Below are positions 24,476 through 33,599 of a stretch of DNA of 64,000 nt, in pieces; the first letter of the stretch is position 1, and each line of letters starts with the position of its first letter. The position numbers and the translations under genes are program-made. The stretch spans positions 80,781-144,780 of the forward strand of contig NZ_JONR01000015.1 of assembly GCF_000711955.1 (NCBI RefSeq), in the 5' to 3' direction. This DNA comes from Nevskia soli DSM 19509 (GTDB lineage Bacteria; Pseudomonadota; Gammaproteobacteria; Nevskiales; Nevskiaceae). Below the pieces are notes generated by a model. The model had not been told where the DNA came from and ran no database searches. It worked only from the letters and a program-made list of their open reading frames with translations.

Positions 24476-25012
24476 TCAAGCCACCTTCGGAAAATCCAGC
24501 GGCGTGTCATTGACCCGGTTCACCATGTTGGTAAAGAAGATGTGGCTGATGGTGTAGATCGCCTCGACAATCTGGCGGTCGTCGTAACCGGCGGCATGCA
24601 GGCGCTCCACCGCCTCGGCCGGCACCGGGCCGGAGGTTTTCACCAGGTTCGCGGCGAAATGGACCAGGGCGTCGATGTTGGCATCCTCGTCGTAAGCGCC
24701 GCTGCGCAGTTTGCGCGCCTGCTCGGCCGTGAAGCCGGCGGCCCTGGCCGCCATGGTGTGCGCCGCCACGCAATAGTCGCAACGGGTGGCCTCGCTCACG
24801 GCCAGGTTGATGGCTTCAATCCGCCGCGCGCCCAGCGTGCCCTGCTTCAGCACGGCGGCGCCTTGCAGCGCCAGGCCCAGCACCGCCGGGGCGTTGCTGC
24901 CCACGGTGACATAGGCATTAGGCACCTTGCCCATGGCCTGCCGGATGGCGGAAAACAACGGGGCGGCTTCCTCGCCGGCCTCGGCGACGTTGACGGTATG
25001 CAGACGATTCAT
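24476..25012 (-). CDS. Carboxymuconolactone decarboxylase / AhpD-like protein
   Basis: A 178-residue alkylhydroperoxidase-like protein with the AhpD CxxC-xxxH motif, CDYCVAAHT (Cys78, Cys81, His85), preceded by helical EAINLAVSEATR. AhpD-type proteins reduce peroxides or, in related groups, decarboxylate carboxymuconolactone. The redox CxxC points to peroxidase or thiol-redox function. It is divergent from the second AraC regulator, which is the likely controller, and convergent with none. Reading start ATG at 25012 is preceded by AAAGGAGC. Confidence 0.9.
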   Translation of the reverse strand: MNRLHTVNVAEAGEEAAPLFSAIRQAMGKVPNAYVTVGSNAPAVLGLALQGAAVLKQGTLGARRIEAINLAVSEATRCDYCVAAHTMAARAAGFTAEQARKLRSGAYDEDANIDALVHFAANLVKTSGPVPAEAVERLHAAGYDDRQIVEAIYTISHIFFTNMVNRVNDTPLDFPKVA

Positions 25013-25133
25013 GATGACGGCTCCTTTCGTGGGCGCTGCTGACGATGCAGCGATGCGCCATCCTAGGGCGGCAGGGTGCTACCATCCGCACATAAAAGTC
25101 TCGATTTGACACTGGATCGTCTCGCGTCTTGCC

Positions 25134-26093
25134 ATGGATAGTCTCAGCCACCTGGTCCGCATGCTCGCGCCCACCGGCTCGGTGGACCTGCGCTGCCGCT
25201 TTGCCGGCGACTGGTTCGTCGCCCACGACCCGGCGCCGCCCGGGCAGGTGCCGTATCACGTCATCCTCGAAGGGCGCGGCCGCGCCCGTATCGGCCGGGA
25301 CTCCCTGGAACTGGAGGCTGGCGACGTGCTGCTGTTCCCGCGCGGCGCCGCCCACATCCTGCGCAGCGTCGGCGGTGGCGACGGCGACGGCGAGGACCCG
25401 GCGTACAACAGCCTGGCGGCGCGGCATTTCAACGGCGTGCTGACCGAGGTGACGCTGCAAGGCGAGGGGCAGCCGCTGGACATGCTGTGCGGCAACTTCG
25501 CCGTCGGCGGCTCGGGTGGGGCGCTGCTGCGCACCCTGCCCGAAGTCCTGCTGATCCGCACCGCGCAGCGCGCCGACTGCGCCTGGCTGGCCGCGCTGAT
25601 CGGCATGATGCGCTACGAGAGCGAGGCCGCGAACGCCGGAGGCGCCGCCGTCATCGGCGAACTCTCCACCGCCCTGTTCACCGTGCTGCTGCGCGCCCTG
25701 ATGGCCGAGCGCGGCGCCAGCCACGGCCTGCTGGCCCTGCTCGGCGACGCGCGCCTGTCGCGCGCCGTGGAAGCCGTGCTGCGCGAACCGGCCCAGCCCT
25801 GGACCATCGCCGGCATGGCCGCCGTGTGCAACCTGTCGCGCGCCACCTTCGCCCGCCAGTTCGCCCAGCTCAGCGGCCTGACTCCGCTGGAGCTGGTCAC
25901 CAGCCTGCGCATGGAACTCGCCGCCCGCCTGCTGACCCAGGAAAGCCTCTCCGCCGAGCGCGTCAGCGAGCAATGCGGCTACGCTTCGCAGGCCGCCTTC
26001 GGCCGCGTCTTCAAGCAGCACTACGGCGTCGGGCCTGGGGCTTACCGTCGCCAGGCCCGCGATGCGCGCGCCGCGCCGCAGCCGGCGGGCTAG
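25134..26093 (+). CDS. AraC-family transcriptional regulator (cupin_6 type)
   Basis: A 319-residue paralogue of the regulator at 23376: N-terminal cupin sensor (GRDSLELEAGDVLLFPRGAAHILR; FNGVLTEVTLQGEGQPLDMLCGNF) and C-terminal AraC double HTH (WTIAGMAAVCNLSRATFARQFAQLSGLTPLELVTSLRMELAARLL, VSEQCGYASQAAFGRVFKQHYGVGPGAYRR). It diverges from the AhpD-like gene across a 121-bp gap that contains TTGACA (25107), and should regulate that gene in response to an unknown substrate. Confidence 0.92.
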   Translation: MDSLSHLVRMLAPTGSVDLRCRFAGDWFVAHDPAPPGQVPYHVILEGRGRARIGRDSLELEAGDVLLFPRGAAHILRSVGGGDGDGEDPAYNSLAARHFNGVLTEVTLQGEGQPLDMLCGNFAVGGSGGALLRTLPEVLLIRTAQRADCAWLAALIGMMRYESEAANAGGAAVIGELSTALFTVLLRALMAERGASHGLLALLGDARLSRAVEAVLREPAQPWTIAGMAAVCNLSRATFARQFAQLSGLTPLELVTSLRMELAARLLTQESLSAERVSEQCGYASQAAFGRVFKQHYGVGPGAYRRQARDARAAPQPAG

Positions 26094-26120
26094 GGAAGCT
26101 CCGAACAATTTCAAGAATCG

Positions 26121-26147
26121 TCATTCCGGCGAAAGCCGGAATCCAGG
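26121..26147. repeat. REP-like palindrome with GAAA loop
   Basis: ATTCCGGC (26123-26130), loop GAAA, GCCGGAAT (26135-26142), with flanking GTC and CCAGG as in the common CATTCCGGCGAAAGCCGGAATCC repeat of many proteobacteria. A degenerate relative lies near 60151. Confidence 0.7.
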
Positions 26148-26186
26148 GGTCGTAAGCACCGAACCCCGGACCTCCGTCTAGGCGCC

Positions 26187-26208
26187 GATTTGATCAAGAT
26201 TTCATCAA
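26187..26208 (+). promoter_or_regulatory. 11-bp direct repeat upstream of the YdeP-like gene
   Basis: GATTTGATCAA (26187-26197) is followed at once by GATTTCATCAA (26198-26208), an 11-bp tandem repeat in an AT-rich patch. TACGCT at 26235-26240 is a possible -10. The spacing resembles the GTAAA-N6-GTAAA boxes but the half-sites differ, so a different response regulator is possible. Confidence 0.35.
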
Positions 26209-26307
26209 GGCACTTCACCGCCAACACACAGTGCTACGCTGGTGCCGTCCCTCGCGGGGACCGGCTTGCACCCCTTTCAACCTGCTTCAACTGCCAGGAT
26301 GCCGCTC

Positions 26308-28680
26308 ATGAGCGAAACCGACATCAAGGGCGTCGAGCCCTACCACGAACCCGCCGGCGGCTGGGGCGCGCTGCGCGCCACCGCCGCGGCGCTGGCCCAC
26401 TCCCGCAACTCGGTGACCGGCGCCGGTTTGCTGCTCAAGCAGAACCAGCCCGACGGCTTCGACTGCCCCGGCTGCGCCTGGCCCGATCCCAAGCACACCT
26501 CCTCCTTCGAATTCTGCGAGAACGGCGCCAAGGCCGTGTCCTGGGAAGCGACCAGCAAGCGCGTCACGCCGGAGTTCTTCGCCAAATACACCGTCAGCGA
26601 GTTGTGGCTGAAAAGCGACCACTGGCTCGAAGACCAGGGCCGCTTGACGCATCCCATGGCCTACGACCGCGCCAGCGACCGTTTCGTCGCCGTCTCCTGG
26701 GAGGTAGCCTTCAGCCGCATCGGCCAGATCCTCAACAGCCTGCCGTCGCCCGACCTCGCGGACTTCTACACCTCCGGCCGCGCCTCCAACGAAGCCGCCT
26801 TCCTCTACCAGCTGTTCGTGCGCCTCTACGGCACCAACAACTTCCCCGACTGCTCCAATATGTGCCACGAGGCCAGCAGCGTGGGCCTGCCGCGCGTCAT
26901 CGGCATCGGCAAGGGTACCGTGACCATCGAGGACTTCGACCACGCCGACATGATCTTCTGCATCGGCCACAATCCCGGCACCAACCACCCGCGCATGATG
27001 ACGCCGCTGCGCGAGGCCTCCCGCCGCGGCGCGCCGATCATCGTCATCAACCCCTTCCGCGAGCGCGCCCTGGAGCGTTTCGAAGCGCCGCAGGAGCCGA
27101 TCGAGATGCTGACGCGTTCGTCCACACCGATCAGCACGCAATACCATCAGGTCAAGGTCGGCGGCGACGCCGCGGCGCTCAAGGGCATCATGAAGGCCCT
27201 GCTCGCCATCGACGACGCTGCGCTGCAGGCCGGCCGCCCCAGCGTGCTCGACACCGCCTTCATCGCCGAGCATACCCACGGCTTCGAAACCTTCGCTCAG
27301 GATCTGCGCACCACGGAGTGGAGCGCCATCGCCTGCGCCAGCGGCCTTACGCGTGAGGCGCTGGAAGGCATCGCCGAGGTCTACGCCAAGGCCGAGCGTC
27401 CCATCATCTGCTACGGCATGGGCCTGACCCAGCACCGTACCGGCACTTCCAACGTCGAGCAGATCGTCGCCCTGCTGCTGATGCGCGGCGCCATCGGCCG
27501 CGAGGGCGCGGGCATCTGCCCCCTGCGCGGCCACTCCAACGTGCAGGGCGACCGCACCGTCGGCATCACCGAGAAGCCGTCGAAAGCTTTCCTCGACAAG
27601 CTCGGCGAAGCCTTCGGCTTCGAGCCGCCGCGCCAGCCCGGCCGTTCCGTGGTCGACACCATCGCCGCCATGCGCGACGGCCAGTGCAAGGCCCTCATCT
27701 CCCTCGGCGGCAACCTCGCCGTGGCGGCGCCGGATACCGCCGTGTCCTTCGACGCCTTCCGCCAGCTTTCGCTCAACGTCACCATCGCCACCAAGCTCAA
27801 CCGCACCCACCTGCTCACCGGCGGCGAGGCCTTCATCCTGCCCTGCCTGGGGCGCACCGAGATGGACAAGCAGGCCGGCGGCCAGCAGTCGGTCACGGTG
27901 GAGGATTCCATGTCCATGGTCCACGCCTCGCGCGGCTTCATCAAACCCGCCAGCGAACACCTGCGCTCCGAGCCGGCCATCATCGCCGGCATCGCCAAGG
28001 CCACGCTCAAGCCTTCGGCGGCGGTGGACTGGGATGGCATGATCGGCAACTACGACCTGATCCGCGACAAGATCGAGGTGGTGATCCCGGAACTGTTCCG
28101 CGCCTACAACGAACAGATCCGCCAGCCAGGCGGCTTCCGCCTCTACAACTCCGCCTCCGAGCGCGTCTGGAAGACGCCCACCGGCAAGGCCAACTTCGTC
28201 CCCTTCCGCGGCGTCGAGGAAGACGAGCACTACAACGACCCCCTGGTCCTGCGCCTCACCACCATGCGCTCCCACGACCAGTACAACACCACCATCTACG
28301 GCCTGGATGACCGCTACCGCAGCCTGTTCGGCCGCCGCGACGTGGTCTTCATGAACACCCAGGACATCCAGCGCGCCGGCCTCACCCCCGGCGCCCGCGT
28401 CGACCTCTGGGCCTTCCACCAGCCCAAGGCAGGCGCACGCCCGCGCGTCCTGCGCGGCCTCACCGTCGTCAACTACCCGCTGCCCGAAGGCAGCTGCGGC
28501 GCCTACTACCCGGAAGCCAACAGCCTGGTCCCGCTGGAACACTGCGACCCGGACAGCCTCACGCCCTCCTACAAATCGGTCCCGATCCGCGTCCTGCCGG
28601 CCGGGAACACCGACGACGGCGGCGACACCACCATCGCCACCGAGGGCCTGACCGGAAAGGCGCGAGTAGCCCAGGCCTGA
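26308..28680 (+). CDS. FdhF/YdeP family molybdopterin-dependent oxidoreductase
   Basis: A 790-residue protein of the FdhF/YdeP group of molybdopterin oxidoreductases, related to formate dehydrogenase alpha subunits. The N-terminal Fe-S region reads FDCPGCAWPDPKHTSSFEFCENGAKAV, as in YdeP. Molybdopterin-binding segments follow (GRASNEAAFLYQLFVRLYGTNNFPDCSNMC, HNPGTNHPRM, LLMRGAIGREGAGICPLRGHSNVQGDRT), and the C-terminal MoCo domain has RLTTMRSHDQYNTTIYGLDDRYR. Start at 26308 is preferred over 26299 because AGGA lies 8 bp upstream. E. coli YdeP is linked to acid resistance; the substrate here is not known. No accessory gene is adjacent. Confidence 0.92.
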   Translation: MSETDIKGVEPYHEPAGGWGALRATAAALAHSRNSVTGAGLLLKQNQPDGFDCPGCAWPDPKHTSSFEFCENGAKAVSWEATSKRVTPEFFAKYTVSELWLKSDHWLEDQGRLTHPMAYDRASDRFVAVSWEVAFSRIGQILNSLPSPDLADFYTSGRASNEAAFLYQLFVRLYGTNNFPDCSNMCHEASSVGLPRVIGIGKGTVTIEDFDHADMIFCIGHNPGTNHPRMMTPLREASRRGAPIIVINPFRERALERFEAPQEPIEMLTRSSTPISTQYHQVKVGGDAAALKGIMKALLAIDDAALQAGRPSVLDTAFIAEHTHGFETFAQDLRTTEWSAIACASGLTREALEGIAEVYAKAERPIICYGMGLTQHRTGTSNVEQIVALLLMRGAIGREGAGICPLRGHSNVQGDRTVGITEKPSKAFLDKLGEAFGFEPPRQPGRSVVDTIAAMRDGQCKALISLGGNLAVAAPDTAVSFDAFRQLSLNVTIATKLNRTHLLTGGEAFILPCLGRTEMDKQAGGQQSVTVEDSMSMVHASRGFIKPASEHLRSEPAIIAGIAKATLKPSAAVDWDGMIGNYDLIRDKIEVVIPELFRAYNEQIRQPGGFRLYNSASERVWKTPTGKANFVPFRGVEEDEHYNDPLVLRLTTMRSHDQYNTTIYGLDDRYRSLFGRRDVVFMNTQDIQRAGLTPGARVDLWAFHQPKAGARPRVLRGLTVVNYPLPEGSCGAYYPEANSLVPLEHCDPDSLTPSYKSVPIRVLPAGNTDDGGDTTIATEGLTGKARVAQA

Positions 28681-28749
28681 AGCCCTGCGGGATCGAACGC
28701 GAACTCCAGCATAAGCACCAAACTCCCCTCTCCACACCTCCGTTGTTCC

Positions 28750-28777
28750 CCCTCTCCCCATGTACATGGGGAGAGGG
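28750..28777. repeat. Perfect 28-bp palindrome in the YdeP-carboxylase gap
   Basis: The 14-bp arm CCCTCTCCCCATGT is followed directly by its exact complement, with no loop. It is followed by CCGGGGTGAGGG. It is a common proteobacterial intergenic palindrome type and could fold as a hairpin in the transcript leading to the carboxylase. Confidence 0.85.
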
Positions 28778-28850
28778 CCGGGGTGAGGGGCGTATCTCAA
28801 TCCAAGAACAATCCGGAATCGATGCGCCAAGGCATCCAGAGCGCCAACCC

Positions 28851-31800
28851 ATGAAGCCCCCCTTCAAGCGCCTCCTCATCGCCAACCGCGGCGAAATCGC
28901 CATCCGCATCGCCCGCGCCGCCGCCAGCCTCGGCCTGCCCAGCCTCGCCGTCCATGCCGAAGACGATGCAGGCTCGCTGCACGTACGCCAGGCCGATCAC
29001 GCCATTCCCCTGCGCGGCCGTGGCGTCCCCGCCTACCTCGACGCCGAGCAGCTCATCGCAATAGCGCGCGCAGAAGGCTGCGACGCCCTCCACCCCGGCT
29101 ACGGCTTCCTCGCCGAGAACGCCGCCTTCGCCCGCCAATGCGAGGCCGCCGGCATCCGCTTCATCGGTCCCGGCGCCGAAGCGCTGGAACTGTTCGGCGA
29201 CAAGACCCAGGCCCGCGCCCTGGCCGAAAGCTGCGCGGTTCCCCTGCTCAAAGGCATCAACGGCGCAGTCACGCTCGACGAAGCCCGCGACTTCCTCGCC
29301 AGCCTCGGCCCCGGCGGCGCGCTGATGCTCAAGGCCCTGCACGGCGGCGGTGGCCGCGGCATGCGCGAAGTGTTCGCGGCAAGCGAACTGGCCGAGGCCT
29401 ACACCCGCTGCCAGTCCGAAGCCCGCGCCGCCTTCGGCCGCGGCGAGGTCTATGTCGAGCAACTGATGCGCAGCGCCCGACACATCGAAGTGCAGGTGCT
29501 GGGCGACGGCAGCGGCGCCGTTAGCCACCTGTGGGAGCGCGAGTGCACCTTGCAGCGCCGCCACCAGAAGCTGGTCGAGATCGCCCCCAGTCCGGGCCTG
29601 CTTCCCGCAACACGCGAGCGCATCATCGCCGCCGCCCTGAAGCTGGCGGGTGCGGTGAAGTACAGCGGCCTCGGCACCTTCGAATTCCTGCTCGACAACG
29701 AGCAGCCCGGTGTCTTCTGCTTCATGGAAGCCAACCCGCGCATCCAGGTCGAGCACACCGTCACCGAGCAGATCACCGGTGTCGATCTCGTCCAGACCCA
29801 GATCCTGCTCGCCGCCGGGCACACGCTGGCGGACCTGAAGCTGTCGCAAGCCCCGCCGCCAAAAGGCTGCGCCGTGCAACTGCGCATCAATCTGGAAAGC
29901 ATGAACCCGGACGGCACTACGCGCCCGGCCGCGGGCACCCTCAGCGCCTACGAGCCGCCCAGCGGCCCCGGCCTGCGCGTGGACGGCTACGGCTACGCCG
30001 GCTACACCGTCAGCCCCAGCTACGACTCCCTGCTGGCCAAGCTCATCGTCCACGCCGACGACTATCCCGCGGCGCTGCGCCGCGCCTACCGCGCCCTCTG
30101 CGAATTCCGTCTCGAAGGCGTGGCCAGCAATCTGCACCTGCTGCAAAACCTGCTGCGCCTGCCCGAAGTGGCGAGCAACACCGTCAGCACGGCCTTCGTC
30201 GGGCAGCACCTCGAACAACTCCTGGCGCCGCAAACGCAAGCCCACCCACACCTGTACTTCGCCCAGGCGGCTGCATCGATCTCAACCACTGCGCCAGTCG
30301 CGGACGCTCCGCCCGGCACGGTGGCGCTGAACGCCCCCAACACCGGTGTGCTGGTCAGCCTGGCGGTAGGCGAGGGTGACGCCGTCGCCGCCGGCCAGGG
30401 CGTTGCCGTGCTCGAAGCGATGAAAATGGAATTCGTGGTCAAGGCCGCCAGTAGCGGCATCGTGCGCGTGGTCGCCGCCGCACCCGGCGCCACCATCGTC
30501 GAAGGCCAGCCGCTGCTCCACATCGAGCCGGCGGAGGTTGCCGGCGAAGCCGCACTCAGCGAGCAGGAGCAAGACCTCGACCACATCCGCGCCGACCTCG
30601 CCGAAGTGTTGCAACGCACCGCCGGCCTGATGGACGCCGCGCGTCCGGACGCGGTGGAGAAACGCCGCAAGCGCCAACAGCGCACCGCCCGCGAAAACAT
30701 CGACGACCTCTGCGACCCCGGCAGCTTCAGCGAATACGGCGGCTTCGCCCTCGCGGCGCAGCGCCGCACCCAGACCGTCTCCACCCTGATCAAGACCAGC
30801 CCCGCCGACGGCCTCGTCTGCGGCACCGCCACCGTCAACGCCGCCCACTTCGGCGCCGATCAGGCCCGCGCCCTGGTCATGGCCTACGACTTCACCGTCT
30901 TCGCCGGCACCCAGGGCCTCACCAACCACCGCAAGCTCGACCGCATGCTCGGCCTCGCCGCGCAATGGCGCCTGCCGGTGGTGCTGTTCGCCGAGGGCGG
31001 CGGCGGCCGTCCCAACGACACCGACCTCAACGTCGTCGGCGGCCTCGACACCCCCAGCTTCAAGAACTACGCCGCCCTCAGCGGCGTGGCGCCCCTCGTC
31101 GGCATCGTCTCCGGCCGCTGCTTCGCCGGCAACGCGGCCTTGCTTGGTTGCAGCGACGTCATCATCGCCACCGAGGATTCCAACATCGGCATGGGCGGCC
31201 CCGCCATGATCGAAGGCGGCGGTCTCGGCAGCTTCAGGCCGGAAGAGGTCGGCCCCATCGCCGTGCAGAGCGCCAACGGCGTGGTCGACATCCGCGTCGC
31301 CGACGAATCAGCCGCAGTCGCCGCCGCGAAGCAGTACCTCGGCTACTTCCAGGGCCCGCTCAAGGAATGGAGCGCCGCCGACCAGCGCCTGCTGCGCCAG
31401 TGCATCCCCGAGAACCGCCGCCAGGCCTACGAAGTGCGCGGCGTCATCGAAACCCTGGCCGACACCGGCTCGGTGCTGGAGCTGCGCCGCGAGTTCGGGC
31501 CGGGCGTCGTCACCGCCCTGATCCGCATCGAAGGCCGCCCCATGGGCCTCGTCGCCAGCAACCCCAGGCACCTCGGCGGCGCCATCGACGCCCCCGCCTC
31601 CGACAAGATGGCCCGCTTCCTCCAGCTCTGCGAAACCTACCGCCTGCCCATTGTTTCTCTCTGCGACACCCCCGGCTTCATGGTCGGCCCGGACTCGGAA
31701 AAGACCGCCATGGTCCGCCACGCCTCGCGCCTCTTCGTCGTCGGCGCCAGCCTCACGGTCCCCTTCATGACCGTGGTCCTGCGCAAGGGCTACGGCCTCG

Positions 31801-32141
31801 GCGCCCAGGCCATGACCGGCGGCCACTTCCATTCCCCCTTGTTCACCGTGGCGTGGCCCACCGGAGAATTCGGCGCCATGGGCCTCGAAGGGGCGGTGCG
31901 CCTGGGCCTGGCCAAACAACTCGAAGCCATCCAGGACCCCGAAGCAAGGGAGAAAATGTTCAAACAAGCCGTCGCCGCCCTCTACGAACGCGGCAAGGCC
32001 CTCAGCACCGCCTCCTACCTGGAAATCGACAACGTCATCGACCCGGCGGATACGCGCAAATGGTTGCTACGCGGCCTGTCATCGGTGCCTGCCGCGGATG
32101 TGCGGGAAGGTAGGAAGCGGTCTTACATCGATCCCTGGTAA
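28851..32141 (+). CDS. Single-chain biotin-dependent acyl-CoA carboxylase
   Basis: A 1096-residue polypeptide holding all activities of an acyl-CoA carboxylase. Biotin carboxylase, residues 1 to about 450 (LLIANRGEIAIRI; ATP-grasp HGGGGRGMR; ECTLQRRHQKLVEIAP; EANPRIQVEHTVTE). Biotinyl domain at about 490-565 with VLEAMKMEF, biotinylated Lys525. Carboxyltransferase from about 640 to the end (FAGTQGLTNHRKLDRML; VAGRCFAGNAALLG-type; CDTPGFMVGPDSE). The single-chain layout resembles long-chain acyl-CoA carboxylases described in actinobacteria and pseudomonads. The substrate is unproven: propionyl-, acetyl- or longer-chain acyl-CoA. Start at 28851 follows a 170-bp gap with a palindrome. Confidence 0.93.
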   Translation: MKPPFKRLLIANRGEIAIRIARAAASLGLPSLAVHAEDDAGSLHVRQADHAIPLRGRGVPAYLDAEQLIAIARAEGCDALHPGYGFLAENAAFARQCEAAGIRFIGPGAEALELFGDKTQARALAESCAVPLLKGINGAVTLDEARDFLASLGPGGALMLKALHGGGGRGMREVFAASELAEAYTRCQSEARAAFGRGEVYVEQLMRSARHIEVQVLGDGSGAVSHLWERECTLQRRHQKLVEIAPSPGLLPATRERIIAAALKLAGAVKYSGLGTFEFLLDNEQPGVFCFMEANPRIQVEHTVTEQITGVDLVQTQILLAAGHTLADLKLSQAPPPKGCAVQLRINLESMNPDGTTRPAAGTLSAYEPPSGPGLRVDGYGYAGYTVSPSYDSLLAKLIVHADDYPAALRRAYRALCEFRLEGVASNLHLLQNLLRLPEVASNTVSTAFVGQHLEQLLAPQTQAHPHLYFAQAAASISTTAPVADAPPGTVALNAPNTGVLVSLAVGEGDAVAAGQGVAVLEAMKMEFVVKAASSGIVRVVAAAPGATIVEGQPLLHIEPAEVAGEAALSEQEQDLDHIRADLAEVLQRTAGLMDAARPDAVEKRRKRQQRTARENIDDLCDPGSFSEYGGFALAAQRRTQTVSTLIKTSPADGLVCGTATVNAAHFGADQARALVMAYDFTVFAGTQGLTNHRKLDRMLGLAAQWRLPVVLFAEGGGGRPNDTDLNVVGGLDTPSFKNYAALSGVAPLVGIVSGRCFAGNAALLGCSDVIIATEDSNIGMGGPAMIEGGGLGSFRPEEVGPIAVQSANGVVDIRVADESAAVAAAKQYLGYFQGPLKEWSAADQRLLRQCIPENRRQAYEVRGVIETLADTGSVLELRREFGPGVVTALIRIEGRPMGLVASNPRHLGGAIDAPASDKMARFLQLCETYRLPIVSLCDTPGFMVGPDSEKTAMVRHASRLFVVGASLTVPFMTVVLRKGYGLGAQAMTGGHFHSPLFTVAWPTGEFGAMGLEGAVRLGLAKQLEAIQDPEAREKMFKQAVAALYERGKALSTASYLEIDNVIDPADTRKWLLRGLSSVPAADVREGRKRSYIDPW

Positions 32142-32167
32142 AGAGACGGTCGAATCCAGAATGGGTT

Positions 32168-32479
32168 TTAGCCGTCCAAACTAGATATGAAGTCCACAAG
32201 GCAGAATTCACAACTCGGAGAGGTATAGGACAATCTGCCCTCTTCAAAATACTTTCCGGGAAGAACAGTTTCGTCAGTCAACTCATAGTCCTTGGCGCAA
32301 TTCGAGCAGACGACGAAATCCAAAAGAGACGTTCCGTCGTCTAGGATATCCACATCGAATCGAATCAAGGTCAAGCGGTGTAACGATTGAGTGCGCAATG
32401 CAACACAAGCTTCTCTCACATGTTTGCACCACATCGGGCCTTGCTGTTTTCCATGCTTGGAGCACAACACTATTCCCAT
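32168..32479 (-). CDS. Cys-rich hypothetical protein
   Basis: A 103-residue protein with eight Cys residues in CxxC-like pairs and singles: LCSKHGKQQG, WCKHVREAC, VCSNCAKDYE, SPSCEFCLVD. This suggests a zinc-ribbon-like or Cys-His metal-binding fold. No signal peptide. GC content and codon use are visibly lower than in neighbours. It is the distal member of a minus-strand small-gene island. Function is not recognised. Confidence 0.6.
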   Translation of the reverse strand: MGIVLCSKHGKQQGPMWCKHVREACVALRTQSLHRLTLIRFDVDILDDGTSLLDFVVCSNCAKDYELTDETVLPGKYFEEGRLSYTSPSCEFCLVDFISSLDG

Positions 32480-32563
32480 GGATCCGATTGTTTCCCTAGT
32501 TCCGTATTAATGCTGGACTTTCGTAAGGCGGGATGTCCTCGCCCATGTCGCATGGTCTCGAGG

Positions 32564-32803
32564 TCAGATGTGGGCGCCAATCCATTTGCCTGAGAACCAT
32601 TGTTGAAGGTGTTCAGCAAACTCATGTGGCCTGGAATAAGTAATTCCTGATTGCCCCATGCCCATGTGCTCCCCTACGATATGCGAGAGGTATTGGGTAA
32701 TTTCTTCGGTGTTTGCCCTTCGCTCCAGCTGTCGCAGCGATGCGGGGAATGCTGTTACAAGTTGATTTCGGCACAACCTCACGTTCAAGTCAATCGACAT
32801 CAT
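32564..32803 (-). CDS. Small hypothetical protein
   Basis: A 79-residue protein (MMSIDLNVRLCRNQLVTAF...), helical and mildly basic, ending in EHLQQWFSGKWIGAHI. Start overlaps the 3' end of the upstream lipoprotein gene by 14 bp, so it is probably translated from the same mRNA. No family recognised. Low GC like its neighbours. Short size leaves some doubt that it is real. Confidence 0.5.
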   Translation of the reverse strand: MMSIDLNVRLCRNQLVTAFPASLRQLERRANTEEITQYLSHIVGEHMGMGQSGITYSRPHEFAEHLQQWFSGKWIGAHI

Positions 32804-33092
32804 TGAATCGCGTGGTGATCACTTTGGAGCCATCGTTATCGACGAAACACACATATCGACCGAATGACAGAGTGGTATATACAAGGAAGGACATCTTGCC
32901 TTGATGCTCCGAGTTTGGAGTGGCGCCAAATTCGAATCGATCCAGGGCACGCTGTCGGGCACTAATTGCCGATTCACCTGCTTTCGTCGTTGCGCAGTAG
33001 TTGCTAACTCTTGCGTGGTCGATCGGGTAGGCCGCAATGCAGCCGCCGATCAAACTCAGGAAGGCACAGCCGGCTACAGTGGATATTTTCAT
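32790..33092 (-). CDS. Small hypothetical lipoprotein
   Basis: A 100-residue protein with a lipoprotein-type leader: MKISTVAGCAFLSLIGGCIAAYPID, with lipobox IGGC and Cys at residue 18. The mature part is short and unrecognised (ISARQRALDRFEFGATPNSEHQGKMSF). It starts inside the end of the peptidase-like gene upstream (ATGA overlap at 33089-33092), so the two are co-translated. It could be an envelope-anchored partner of the peptidase. Confidence 0.65.
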   Translation of the reverse strand: MKISTVAGCAFLSLIGGCIAAYPIDHARVSNYCATTKAGESAISARQRALDRFEFGATPNSEHQGKMSFLVYTTLSFGRYVCFVDNDGSKVITTRFNDVD

Positions 33093-33541
33093 TGGCGCCT
33101 TGGCGCGGCCGGATCGACAGCCGGGAGTTTCGCGCCGCTAATAGTAATGAACCACTTCGGCTTGATGCGCCCGAAGTCGGTACGGGTATTGGTACGCAGC
33201 GCCGCTTTGGAATCCAGCACCAGCGGCCCCTCCGGGCTGCGCCAGAAAACCACCCAATGCCAAAATGGAATGCTGCGTTCGAGATGCCACTTGATGGCAA
33301 GCAAGGCGGTGTCCGGCAAAGCCTCCCAAGAGGTAAACGGCTTTTCCTTCGCTGAACACTGAATCCTATGCTGCTTGAGCAAGGTGCGAACGTGCCGTGT
33401 ATCCGACCACAAACGAGTATCCTCGGCATGGATGCCGAGTCTGTTGGCGATACGCTGCGATTGTTTGTAGCTGATGCCGGCAAGAACGGCTACGCTGGCT
33501 ATACCACAACCCGAAAGCTCTTCCTGGACTAGGGCTTTCAT
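33089..33541 (-). CDS. C39-like papain-fold cysteine peptidase domain protein
   Basis: A 150-residue protein with the papain-like/C39 signature: QEELSGCGIASVAVLAG with Gln6 and candidate nucleophile Cys12, then IPFWHWVVFW with candidate His95 and LVLDS with candidate Asp110. That gives a plausible Cys-His-Asp triad. C39 domains usually cleave leader peptides after double Gly and are fused to ABC transporters; here the domain stands alone, has no transporter and is short. It overlaps the small lipoprotein gene by 4 bp. Potential substrates are not visible. It could be a toxin, an immunity-linked protease or a bacteriocin processing enzyme. Confidence 0.7.
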   Translation of the reverse strand: MKALVQEELSGCGIASVAVLAGISYKQSQRIANRLGIHAEDTRLWSDTRHVRTLLKQHRIQCSAKEKPFTSWEALPDTALLAIKWHLERSIPFWHWVVFWRSPEGPLVLDSKAALRTNTRTDFGRIKPKWFITISGAKLPAVDPAAPRRQ

Positions 33542-33599
33542 CTTAAATACCTAGTTTTGCATGACCAAAGATCGCCCCGAGACGGCGACAATTGAAGAG

